Assembly (NCBI GenBank): GCA_964445815.1
Contig: CAYULW010000003.1
Coordinates: 248,001 to 312,000 of the forward strand
Reading direction: 5' to 3'
DNA from: CAYULW01 sp964445815
GTDB lineage: Bacteria > Bacteroidota > Bacteroidia > Flavobacteriales_E > Vicingaceae
DNA: 64,000 nucleotides
Shown here: positions 7,784-15,456 of the stretch, piece after piece
How the letters are laid out: each line of letters begins with the position of its first letter
Numbering within the stretch: the first letter of the stretch is position 1
Made by a program: the position numbers and the translations under genes
The notes under the pieces: model-generated
Database searches by the model: none
The model's input: only the letters and a program-made list of their open reading frames with translations
Told to the model about the DNA's origin: nothing

Positions 7784-8983
7784 TTATCTCTTTTCTTTGG
7801 ACAATGCAAATTTCACAGGTAAAACCATTAGCGAGCTGACCTTCTTACCATCTTTAGTAGCAGGTATCCACTCCGGCATTTGTTTCATGCCGTCCAAAGC
7901 TGCTTGGTCAAGAACTGTATTTATGCCCTTTTTAACCTTAAAGTCAGAGCATTTCCCGGTTTCATCAATTTTAAATTCAATGAAAACGGTTCCTTCAGTT
8001 CCATTTTTTTCTTCTTGTTTTGGGTATTTGATGTGTTCGATCATATATTTTATAAGTGCATCCATGCCTCCGGGAAATTGCGCTTCTTTAAGATCTCCAA
8101 TTGCAATGGACTCACTCTTGCCATTTAAAGCTAAGTCAGATAGGTTATTTCGTAAAAGACTTTGACCAATAATAATGGAGCTACTCAGTAATAATAAAAA
8201 AGTAACTAGTGAGGACTTTTTAATTTGCTTTCCGTTTTTGTTTTTTTTGATTCTCATGATTCTGTTTTTTAAATGTTTAGAATTGAAAGGATTAATTATA
8301 GAAAAGTGAAAGTTTTTAAATTCTTGCTGGAGCAGTAAATCGATGTAGTTTGTTTGCTCCGTTGTGCTCTGCTGATCTGCTTCAAATTCATGAAGTTCTT
8401 CAAGATTCGATTGAATCAAATAAAAAATAGGATTATACCAGAACATGCCTCTTAAAAGTTGCATTAGGATCCGATCTAATGAATGCCATTGTTCAATATG
8501 GACTTTTTCGTGTTGAAGAATGATTGCTCTTTTCTCATTAGGTATTTGATCACCGATATAAATTTGTTTGAAAAAACTAAATGCAGAATAACTATTCTTA
8601 AGTAGATAGTAAGATCCCTTCTTTTCTGCATTACGACTTAATACTTTCAGTCTTGCAACATCTGTGCACGAAGAAAGCAAGCTAATTAATGCACCCAAAC
8701 CAATTATCCAGATAAAGATATCCTGAGAATGGGTGCTTATAAGTTGTTTCCCCTGAATAAGAATCGGTTCAAGCCAGTATATCTCATTGTTTAGAGATTG
8801 ACCGATACCATTAAAAAAAGACCAGTCGATTAGAGGAATGGAAAGAGAGAAAACACATCCGATAGTTAGAAATGGTCTTCCGAACTTAAAATTCTGTGAA
8901 GTTTTGAATAAAAACTCATAGCTTAACCCAACCAAACATAAATAAAGGTTGATTTCCAAGAAATAAAGCGTCCAATTATTCAT
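7784..8983 (-). CDS. M56 (BlaR1-like) membrane metallopeptidase fused to a TonB C-terminal domain
   Basis: 399 residues. The N-terminal part has membrane helices (about 10-28, 37-55, 88-106) and a zinc-peptidase HEKVH motif (His158, Glu159, His162) with the downstream ELHEFEADQ helix, as in BlaR1/MecR1. After a further membrane helix (about 258-275), residues 297-399 form a TonB C-terminal domain instead of a beta-lactam-binding sensor. In this class the peptidase is expected to relieve repression by its partner BlaI after an envelope signal. The signal is unknown. The start overlaps the end of the blaI gene by 8 bp. Confidence 0.85.
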   Translation of the reverse strand: MNNWTLYFLEINLYLCLVGLSYEFLFKTSQNFKFGRPFLTIGCVFSLSIPLIDWSFFNGIGQSLNNEIYWLEPILIQGKQLISTHSQDIFIWIIGLGALISLLSSCTDVARLKVLSRNAEKKGSYYLLKNSYSAFSFFKQIYIGDQIPNEKRAIILQHEKVHIEQWHSLDRILMQLLRGMFWYNPIFYLIQSNLEELHEFEADQQSTTEQTNYIDLLLQQEFKNFHFSIINPFNSKHLKNRIMRIKKNKNGKQIKKSSLVTFLLLLSSSIIIGQSLLRNNLSDLALNGKSESIAIGDLKEAQFPGGMDALIKYMIEHIKYPKQEEKNGTEGTVFIEFKIDETGKCSDFKVKKGINTVLDQAALDGMKQMPEWIPATKDGKKVSSLMVLPVKFALSKEKR

Positions 8984-9341
8984 CTTCTCTTGTTTTTAAC
9001 TCCTTAATGATTTCATCGAGCTGAGAAAGACTGATTTCCTCCTTCTTGGCAAAAAAAGAAACTAGGTTTTCAATCGAACCTCCAAAATAATTGGACACAA
9101 GGTTCTTGGAAAGTTGAGTTTTATACGCTTCTTTGCTAATGTTTGGAAAGTATTGATGTGTCTTTCCAAATGCTTGATAGCTGACGAATCCTTTTTTTTC
9201 AAGTATTCTAATGATGGTAGAAACTGTATTGTATGCGGGCTTTGGTTCACCAAGTTCATGAAGTATCTCTTTGACAAAGGCCTTCTCCAGTTGCCAAAGT
9301 ACCTGCATAATTTCTTCTTCTGCTTTTGTAAGTTCTTTCAT
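8976..9341 (-). CDS. BlaI/MecI/CopY family transcriptional repressor
   Basis: 121 residues. A winged-helix N-terminal domain (about 1-75) starts with LTKAEEEIMQVLW, continues with FVKEIL.. and PAYNTVSTIIRILEKKGFV, and has the wing SYQAFGKTHQYFP. A short C-terminal dimerisation helix region follows (LVSFFAKKEEISLSQLDEIIKEL). These repressors bind inverted repeats and are cleaved when the M56 partner is activated. It overlaps its partner gene, and the intergenic region upstream is packed with ACTAA/TTAGT inverted repeats that are likely its operators. Confidence 0.92.
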   Translation of the reverse strand: MKELTKAEEEIMQVLWQLEKAFVKEILHELGEPKPAYNTVSTIIRILEKKGFVSYQAFGKTHQYFPNISKEAYKTQLSKNLVSNYFGGSIENLVSFFAKKEEISLSQLDEIIKELKTREDE

Positions 9342-9346
9342 GGGAA

Positions 9347-9354
9347 CAAATATA
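9347..9354 (-). promoter_or_regulatory. -7 box (TATATTTG) of blaI
   Basis: TATATTTG on the minus strand ends only 5 nt before the blaI ATG, so the transcript is leaderless or almost so. The box touches the first operator-like inverted repeat (9353-9370), which fits autorepression by BlaI. Confidence 0.6.
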
Positions 9355-9390
9355 ACTAAAAATTTAGTTATAAAACTAAATAGTTAGTTT
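9353..9390. promoter_or_regulatory. Two operator-like inverted repeats upstream of blaI
   Basis: TAACTAAA-AA-TTTAGTTA (9353-9370) is a perfect 8-bp inverted repeat. It is followed 2 bp later by AAACTAA-ATAG-TTAGTTT (9373-9390), a perfect 7-bp inverted repeat. Both contain the ACTAA/TTAGT half-site. The first abuts the blaI -7 box, so binding would block the promoter. Assignment to BlaI is inferred from position. Confidence 0.6.
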
Positions 9391-9417
9391 TTGTGTAAAA
9401 TTTAATTATTTTCATGA

Positions 9418-9459
9418 TACTAATCTTTTAGTATTCCTGCATTTCATACTATTTTAGTA
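9418..9459. promoter_or_regulatory. Two operator-like inverted repeats upstream of paaH
   Basis: TACTAA-TCTT-TTAGTA (9418-9433) and TACTA-TTT-TAGTA (9447-9459) are perfect inverted repeats with the same ACTA/TAGT core as the sites near blaI, but they sit on the paaH side of the divergent region, 15 bp before its ATG. If BlaI binds them, the second phenylacetate operon is under the BlaI/M56 system. Confidence 0.5.
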
Positions 9460-9474
9460 GGCAAAATAAAATCT

Positions 9475-10632
9475 ATGAATGTTGGAATAATTGGAAGTGG
9501 AACGATGGGAAGTGGAATAGCTCAGGTAGCTTCAACTGCTCATTGCAAGGTGGTGTTGTTTGACCTGAACCGAGATGTTTTGGATAAAGCTGAGGCTTCT
9601 TTAGAGAAGATAATGAAGCGATTGGTAGAAAAAGGTCGAATCACACCTTCTGATGCTGATGCGATAAAAAAGAGAATAACATACAGCACAGGTTTGACAG
9701 ATCTTAAGGAGTCGGACTTAGTGATAGAGGCCATTGTAGAGAATCTTGACATCAAAAGAAAAGTGTTTAAAGATTTGGAAGCTATTGTCAATGAGAACTG
9801 TATAATCGCTTCAAACACGTCTTCTTTATCTATAGCTTCGTTGGCAGCTTCATTGGAAAAAGCCGAACGCTTTATTGGAGTGCATTTTTTCAATCCTGCT
9901 CCTTTAATGAAATTGGTAGAGATCATTCCTGCCATCCAAACCTCTGATGCAGTGCTTAAAACAACTAAAGCAGAAATCGATCGCTGGAAGAAAATAACGG
10001 TGACAGTAAAAGATACTCCGGGATTTATCGTTAATAAGGTGGCAAGACCATTTTACGGAGAGGCTTTACGCATCTATGAGGAAGGCATAACCGATTGTGT
10101 CACTATTGATTGGGCCATGAAAGAACTAGGTGGTTTTAGAATGGGACCTTTTGAGTTAATGGATTTTATTGGAAACGATGTCAATTATACGGTGACAGAA
10201 ACTGTCTTTAAAGCCTTTTATTATGACCCGAGATACAAGCCTGCATTTACACAAAAAAGGCTATCCGAGGCAGGTTATTTAGGTCGCAAAAGTGGACGAG
10301 GATATTATAATTATGCAGAAAATACGGAGCTTCCTGAGCCTAATCAGGATAAAGAGCTGGGTCAACAAATTCTAAACAGAGTTTTAGTCATGTTGATTAA
10401 TGAAGCAGCTGACACCTTGCACATGAATATTGCTAGTGCAGAAGATATTGATTTGGCCATGACCAATGGCGTTAATTATCCAAAAGGTCTTTTAAAGTGG
10501 GCCAATGAAATTGGCATTCAATATTGTGTAGATGCTTTAGATTCGCTCTACGATACATACCATGAGGATAGATATCGATGCAGTCCGATTTTACGGAAGC
10601 TGGCTAAGTTAGATCAGCAATTCTTTAATTAA
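9475..10632 (+). CDS. paaH: 3-hydroxyacyl-CoA dehydrogenase PaaH
   Basis: 385 residues. An N-terminal Rossmann domain binds NAD (VGIIGSGTMGSGIAQVA), and the catalytic His lies in IGVHFFNPAPLMKLVEI. The first C-terminal dehydrogenase domain has TPGFIVNKVARPFYGEAL. The extra C-terminal part (about 290-385) contains a second partial helical domain, making the protein about 100 residues longer than a simple Hbd but shorter than two-domain PaaH proteins of about 470-500. In the pathway it oxidises 3-hydroxyadipyl-CoA to 3-oxoadipyl-CoA. It starts the second paa gene run and is followed 4 bp later by paaI. Confidence 0.9.
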   Translation: MNVGIIGSGTMGSGIAQVASTAHCKVVLFDLNRDVLDKAEASLEKIMKRLVEKGRITPSDADAIKKRITYSTGLTDLKESDLVIEAIVENLDIKRKVFKDLEAIVNENCIIASNTSSLSIASLAASLEKAERFIGVHFFNPAPLMKLVEIIPAIQTSDAVLKTTKAEIDRWKKITVTVKDTPGFIVNKVARPFYGEALRIYEEGITDCVTIDWAMKELGGFRMGPFELMDFIGNDVNYTVTETVFKAFYYDPRYKPAFTQKRLSEAGYLGRKSGRGYYNYAENTELPEPNQDKELGQQILNRVLVMLINEAADTLHMNIASAEDIDLAMTNGVNYPKGLLKWANEIGIQYCVDALDSLYDTYHEDRYRCSPILRKLAKLDQQFFN

Positions 10633-10636
10633 AGCA

Positions 10637-11053
10637 ATGAAAAATAAAGCTCAAAAAGTATACGAATCCATGATGGAAACCGACTATTGTTCACAATGGT
10701 TAGGCATTAAACCTTTATTGATCGAAGAAGGAGAATGTCATTTGGAGATGGAAGTTAGAAAGGAGATGTTGAATGGTTTTGGAACCATTCATGGAGGAAT
10801 GGCTTATACACTTGCAGATTCTGCATTGGCCTTTGCCATTAACAGTTATGGTCAAATATCTCCTCTAATCCAAGGAAGTATGAACTATGCCAAACCGGCA
10901 AAAGAGGGCGATGTTTTGTTGGCTAAGGCTAAAGTAATTGCCTTGGGAAATAAGAAAGCAGATGTTGATGTCAATATCTATCGGGGAGATGAGGTTCTTT
11001 TCTTTTTTAGAGGAACGGTATACCGGACGTCTAAAGAGCACCAGATCGATTAG
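10637..11053 (+). CDS. paaI: Hotdog-fold acyl-CoA thioesterase PaaI
   Basis: 138 residues. The hotdog thioesterase motif NGFGTIHGGMAYTLADSALAFA (HGG followed by an Asp in the helix) is the PaaI signature. PaaI hydrolyses hydroxyphenylacetyl-CoA and other dead-end thioesters, releasing trapped CoA. It lies between paaH and the DUF1801 gene with 2-4 bp gaps. Confidence 0.93.
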   Translation: MKNKAQKVYESMMETDYCSQWLGIKPLLIEEGECHLEMEVRKEMLNGFGTIHGGMAYTLADSALAFAINSYGQISPLIQGSMNYAKPAKEGDVLLAKAKVIALGNKKADVDVNIYRGDEVLFFFRGTVYRTSKEHQID

Positions 11054-11055
11054 AT

Positions 11056-11475
11056 ATGTTGAGTTTTTCAGATCCAAAAGTAGAAGCCGTATTCAATAAT
11101 TATCCGGTTGAGGTTCGTGAACGCTTGTTGGAATTACGAAACCTTGTATTTGAGGTTGCCAATTCCATTGAAGAAGTAGGCAAAGTTGAAGAATGCTTAA
11201 AATGGGGAGAACCGAGTTACATTACAAAAATTGGAAGCACGGTGCGAATGGATTGGAAAGCCAGGGATCCCGAACAGTATGCACTGTATTTTAGTTGTTC
11301 TACCTCTTTGGTTCAAACCTTTAAAACAGTATTTAAAGATCATCTGCATTTTGAAGGAAACAGAGCCATTGTCTTTCATCTGAATGAACCTTTGCCAAAG
11401 GCTCAAATACAACGGTGCATTCAAAAAGGATTGACTTATAAGAAGGTAAAGCATTTACCACTCCTAGGATTTTAG
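11056..11475 (+). CDS. DUF1801 domain protein inside the paa operon
   Basis: 139 residues. The DUF1801 (YdhG-like) pattern is visible: LLELRNLVFEVA, then EECLKWGEPSYIT, the strand YALYFSCSTSLVQTFK, and the C-terminal AQIQRCIQKGLTYKKVKHLP. The family fold is known, but its function is not. It is two bases downstream of paaI and 43 bp upstream of paaJ, so it is probably co-transcribed. It is not a standard phenylacetate gene. Confidence 0.8.
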   Translation: MLSFSDPKVEAVFNNYPVEVRERLLELRNLVFEVANSIEEVGKVEECLKWGEPSYITKIGSTVRMDWKARDPEQYALYFSCSTSLVQTFKTVFKDHLHFEGNRAIVFHLNEPLPKAQIQRCIQKGLTYKKVKHLPLLGF

Positions 11476-11518
11476 ATCACTCATTAAATAACTACCTTTA
11501 AGCTTCTAAAATTTGAAG

Positions 11519-12724
11519 ATGAAAGAAGCATATATTATAGATGGGATAAGAACGCCAATTGGCAGATTTACAGGTACTTTATCTTCTGTAAGGACTGATG
11601 ACCTAGCAGCAATTGTCATTGAAGAAATTGTAAAGCGGAATCCAAATATTCCAAAGGAAGCATTTGATGATGTGATTATGGGCTGTGCCAATCAGGCTGG
11701 AGAAGACAACCGAAATGTGGCGCGTATGGCACTACTATTAGCTGGATTGCCATTTACAGTTCCCGGAGAAACAATCAACCGTTTATGTTCTTCAGGTATG
11801 TCTGCGATTATTCATGCTTATAGAGCGATCAAGGCAAATGAAGGTGATGTTTTTATTTCGGGAGGAGTAGAACACATGACCAGAGGACCATGGGTCATTT
11901 CCAAAACATCAACACCGTTTGGCAGGGATGCACAAATGCATGATTCGAGTTTTGGATGGAGATTTGTCAATAAAAAAATGAAAGATCTTTTCGGTACGGA
12001 TGCAATGGGCGAAACAGCAGAAAATCTGGTAGATAAGTTTGGCATCAGTCGTGAAGATCAGGATAAATTTTCTGCTTGGTCACAGCAAAAGGCTTCAGCA
12101 GCACAAGAGTCGGGAAGGTTGGCAGAAGAAATCGTGCCGGTTGAAATTCCTCAAAGAAAAAAAGACCCGATTGTCTTTGATAAAGATGAATTCATTAGAC
12201 CCGGTACAACGCTTGAAAAGCTATCCACTTTAAGACCTGCTTTTCGAAAAGAAGGTTCGGTGACTGCCGGTAATGCTTCTGGTTTAAATGATGGAGCTGC
12301 AGCAACTATTGTTGCATCCGGTGAGGCAGTCAAAAAATATGGATTGAAGCCATTGGCAAGAATTGTGAGTTCAGCGGTTGTTGGAGTAGAACCTAGAATT
12401 ATGGGCATTGGTCCGGTTGGGGCGACGAAAAAGGCTTTAGAACGAGCAGGTTTAAGTTTGGATGATATGGACATCATGGAGTTCAACGAGGCTTTTGCAG
12501 CCCAAGCTTTAGCCTGTACCAGAGAATTGGGATTGGCAGATAATGATCCGAGGATAAATCCTAATGGTGGTGCAATTGCCATTGGACACCCCCTAGGAGT
12601 AACCGGAACACGAATTGTACACACTGCTGCTTTAGAGCTTCAGAAACAAAACAAAAAGTATGCTTTAGCTACCATGTGTGTGGGTGTAGGGCAAGGCTAT
12701 GCAACGATAATAGAGCGAGTATAA
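11519..12724 (+). CDS. paaJ: 3-oxoadipyl-CoA / 3-oxo-5,6-dehydrosuberyl-CoA thiolase PaaJ
   Basis: 401 residues from the ATG at 11519, exactly the length of E. coli PaaJ; a TTG two codons earlier is not needed. Thiolase catalytic residues are Cys90 (INRLCSSGM), His357 (AIGHPLGVTG) and Cys387 (ATMCVGVGQG). The N-terminal EAYIIDGIRTPIGRF and VIMGCANQAGEDNRNVARMA are characteristic of PaaJ/PcaF. It carries out both thiolytic steps, yielding acetyl-CoA and finally succinyl-CoA. Confidence 0.95.
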   Translation: MKEAYIIDGIRTPIGRFTGTLSSVRTDDLAAIVIEEIVKRNPNIPKEAFDDVIMGCANQAGEDNRNVARMALLLAGLPFTVPGETINRLCSSGMSAIIHAYRAIKANEGDVFISGGVEHMTRGPWVISKTSTPFGRDAQMHDSSFGWRFVNKKMKDLFGTDAMGETAENLVDKFGISREDQDKFSAWSQQKASAAQESGRLAEEIVPVEIPQRKKDPIVFDKDEFIRPGTTLEKLSTLRPAFRKEGSVTAGNASGLNDGAAATIVASGEAVKKYGLKPLARIVSSAVVGVEPRIMGIGPVGATKKALERAGLSLDDMDIMEFNEAFAAQALACTRELGLADNDPRINPNGGAIAIGHPLGVTGTRIVHTAALELQKQNKKYALATMCVGVGQGYATIIERV

Positions 12725-12763
12725 GTTGCGAATTATTGATTTGGTAATTAAATAAAAGATGCA

Positions 12764-12846
12764 GTACATTTCGATACAATTTTCAAAGGACGCTGAGTGT
12801 TCTGAAAGAACGTATCGAAGTGTCCTTTGAAAATCACTCAATGTAC
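12764..12846. repeat. Complex palindromic intergenic element, copy A, before paaZ
   Basis: A nested palindrome. Outer arms are GTACATT (12764-12770) and AATGTAC (12840-12846). Main arms are TTTTCAAAGGAC (12780-12791) and GTCCTTTGAAAA (12822-12833), a perfect 12 bp. TTCGATAC (12770-12777) pairs with GTATCGAA (12812-12819), and TGAGTG (12794-12799) with CACTCA (12835-12840). A small inner hairpin is GTTCT-GAA-AGAAC (12799-12811). It ends 10 bp before the paaZ ATG. Copy B after paaZ has the same plan. Confidence 0.8.
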
Positions 12847-12856
12847 AATAAGAATG

Positions 12857-15352
12857 ATGAAACTAGAAAACTATATACAAGGCAAATGGGTGACCGGAGA
12901 CGGTGATGGCATTCCATTATACAATGCAGTTAATGGTGAAGTAGTTGCTACAGCTACTACCAAAGGACTAGACTTTGCTGATATTTTAGAATATGGTCGT
13001 AAAGTAGGAAACCCGGCATTGAGAAAAATGACTTTTCAGGAGCGGGGCATGATGCTTAAGAAATTGGCCATGCATTTAAACAAACAGAAAGCGAAATTTT
13101 ATGAAATTTCTTATAAAACCGGAGCGACAAAACTAGACTCGTGGATAGATATAGAAGGTGGTTTCGGGAACTTGTTTGCCAATGCATCCCTGAGAAAGGA
13201 ATTTCCCAATAAGCCCTTTCATGTAGATGGGGAAGGTATTGATTTATCAAGAGGTGGACAGTTCATGGGGCATCACATTATGGTACCCAAAAGAGGAGTA
13301 GCGATTCATATTAATGCTTTTAATTTTCCGGTTTGGGGCATGCTGGAAAAATGTGCGGTCAACTGGATGGCAGGAGTGCCTGCTGTAGTAAAACCTGCCA
13401 CCAATACCTCGTTCCTGACTGAAGCTGTCGTAAGAGAGATCATCAGTTCGGGCATTCTTCCTGAGGGAGCTTTACAATTGATTTGCGGATCGGCAAGAAG
13501 TATCTTAGATACTGTAGAATCTCAGGATGTAGTCACCTTTACGGGTTCAGCTGATACAGGACGTTTGCTAAAATCCAATCCGCGTTTAGTTGAAGAGGCA
13601 GTACCTTTTAACATGGAAGCAGATTCTTTAAACTGTTCCGTCTTGGCGCTTGATGCTGCTCCTGGTACTCCAGAATTTAAGCTCTTCATTAAAGAAGTGA
13701 AAAAGGAAATGACGGTCAAATGCGGTCAGAAATGTACAGCCATTCGCCGCATTATGGTGCCTGAAAAGTATGTGGAAGATGTGCAAATTGCTTTGGGTAA
13801 AGAGTTAAGTCGCACGGTAATCGGAGATCCGGCCTTGAAAGAGACGCGTATGGGTGCCTTAGTCAGCAAAGATCAGGTTCAAGAAGTCAAAGAACGCGTG
13901 GCTGAGTTGCGAAAAACAGCGGAGTTGGTTTATGGAGATTTGGAAAAAGTAGAAGTACAAGGTGCAGATTCTGAAAGAGGGGCGTTCCTAAGTCCCATTC
14001 TCTTATTGGAAAAAGATCCTTATAAAAATACGGCCGTTCACAATGTGGAAGCCTTTGGTCCTGTGAGTACCATTATGCCTTACAAAACGACTGAAGAAGC
14101 GATAGAGTTATCGCACATGGGCAAAGGGTCTTTGTGTTGTTCCATATCTACATTCGATGATGCAATTGCCGCAGAATTTACTGTTGGCGCAGCTTCACAT
14201 CATGGTAGAATATTGGTGCTCAACAGAGAGTCAGCCACCGCAAGTACCGGACATGGCTCACCTTTACCGACATTGGTACATGGTGGACCTGGGAGAGCCG
14301 GTGGCGGAGAAGAAATGGGTGGCATGAGAGGTGTAAAACATTATCTCCAACGTTGTGCGATTCAAGGCTCTCCAACCACGATTTCAGAAATCACCGGCAT
14401 TTTTCAAGCGGGTGCAAAATATAAGGAGGCAGAACAACATCCGTTTAAGTACCATTTTGAAGATATACAACCAGGTATGTCATTGAAAACACATAGAAGA
14501 ACCATTACAGATTCGGAGATTGCCAATTTTGCCAATTTATCATGGGATCATTTCTATGCCCATTCGGACATTACCTCATTGAGCCATACCATTTTTGAAA
14601 AAAGAGCAGCTCATGGGTATTTCATACTCTCTGCGGCAGCAGGCTTATTTGTTTATCCCAATAAGGGACCAGTGGCAGCGAATTATGGCTTGGATACCTG
14701 TCGTTTCATGCGACCTATATATCATAATGATACCATTTACGTGCGTCTAACCTGTCAAGAAAAAAGGGATAAAGACGTTCGAGGTAAACAGTTTCCTTCA
14801 GGAGTAGTGAAATGGTTTGTTGAGGTCTTTGATCAGGACGATGAAAAAGTGGCGATTGCCACAGTTTTGACCATGGTGGCAAAGAAGAGTCCATTTGTAG
14901 AAATAACTAGAGAGAGTATTGTTGAGCACTTGGCTAAATTAACGCCTGATGCTAAACCCAAATGGGGAATGTTGACTCCACAACACATGGTAGAACACAT
15001 CGAGTTTACCTTAAAGATTGCCACGGGCGAAATAGAATCTTATGTGAAAACACCGGAAGAACATATTGAAAAATACCAAGATACCTTGTTCAATTATAAA
15101 CCTCTACCTAGAGATTTTAAGCATCCCATGATGAAAGAAAGTGAGTTGGAAGAGCTTAAACATAGTAGTTTAGATGAAGCAAAAGAGGCCCTATTTAAGG
15201 CTTGGGATGAGTACCAGTTGTTTTTCAAAGAAAATCCGAAAGCAGAAACACCTCACGTTTCCTTTGGCATGCTGAATAAAGACTTATGGGATTTACTTCA
15301 ACGCAAACACTTGAATCATCATTTTGAACAATTTAACTTAATTCATAGATAA
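12857..15352 (+). CDS. paaZ: PaaZ ring-cleavage bifunctional enzyme with an additional C-terminal DinB/DUF1569-like domain
   Basis: 831 residues from the ATG at 12857 (MKLENYIQGKW); the frame opens earlier with a TTG at 12827 that lies inside the palindromic repeat. Residues 1-510 are an aldehyde dehydrogenase (Glu254 in NMEADSLNC, Cys293 in GQKCTAIRR). Residues 525-675 are a MaoC-like hotdog hydratase with the SWDHFYAHSD dyad (Asp564, His569). This pair opens oxepin-CoA and oxidises the resulting aldehyde. Classical PaaZ ends near residue 680. Here about 150 more residues follow, resembling DUF1569 in the DinB-like four-helix superfamily (PKWGMLTPQHMVEHIEF, and HLNHHFEQFNLIHR at the end), with His710, His714, His818 and His821/822 as possible metal ligands. 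Confidence 0.93.
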   Translation: MKLENYIQGKWVTGDGDGIPLYNAVNGEVVATATTKGLDFADILEYGRKVGNPALRKMTFQERGMMLKKLAMHLNKQKAKFYEISYKTGATKLDSWIDIEGGFGNLFANASLRKEFPNKPFHVDGEGIDLSRGGQFMGHHIMVPKRGVAIHINAFNFPVWGMLEKCAVNWMAGVPAVVKPATNTSFLTEAVVREIISSGILPEGALQLICGSARSILDTVESQDVVTFTGSADTGRLLKSNPRLVEEAVPFNMEADSLNCSVLALDAAPGTPEFKLFIKEVKKEMTVKCGQKCTAIRRIMVPEKYVEDVQIALGKELSRTVIGDPALKETRMGALVSKDQVQEVKERVAELRKTAELVYGDLEKVEVQGADSERGAFLSPILLLEKDPYKNTAVHNVEAFGPVSTIMPYKTTEEAIELSHMGKGSLCCSISTFDDAIAAEFTVGAASHHGRILVLNRESATASTGHGSPLPTLVHGGPGRAGGGEEMGGMRGVKHYLQRCAIQGSPTTISEITGIFQAGAKYKEAEQHPFKYHFEDIQPGMSLKTHRRTITDSEIANFANLSWDHFYAHSDITSLSHTIFEKRAAHGYFILSAAAGLFVYPNKGPVAANYGLDTCRFMRPIYHNDTIYVRLTCQEKRDKDVRGKQFPSGVVKWFVEVFDQDDEKVAIATVLTMVAKKSPFVEITRESIVEHLAKLTPDAKPKWGMLTPQHMVEHIEFTLKIATGEIESYVKTPEEHIEKYQDTLFNYKPLPRDFKHPMMKESELEELKHSSLDEAKEALFKAWDEYQLFFKENPKAETPHVSFGMLNKDLWDLLQRKHLNHHFEQFNLIHR

Positions 15353-15360
15353 GAGCATTG

Positions 15361-15427
15361 AGTACATTCAAAAAAGGGGTTGAGTGATTTCTGTACTCAG
15401 AAATTGTATCGAAACCCTTTTTGAATT
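15361..15427. repeat. Complex palindromic intergenic element, copy B, after paaZ
   Basis: Imperfect outer arms are TTCAAAAAAGGGGTT (15367-15381) and AAACCCTTTTTGAA (15412-15425). TGAGTG (15381-15386) and GTATCGAA (15406-15413) are the same core words as in copy A. An inner perfect 7-bp hairpin is ATTTCTG-TACT-CAGAAAT (15387-15404). The arms differ in sequence from copy A, but the order of elements is the same, as in families of bacterial interspersed palindromes. Confidence 0.7.
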
Positions 15428-15456
15428 CGGATTAGATGCATTTAAAATCAATACAT

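Noticed and set aside
9353..9459. Repeated ACTAA words as a CRISPR array
   Set aside because: The units are short dyads with unequal spacing and no conserved repeat-spacer length; there are no cas genes.
12151..12624. 157-codon minus-strand frame opposite paaJ
   Set aside because: Antisense shadow of a well-conserved thiolase; its peptide has no recognisable features.
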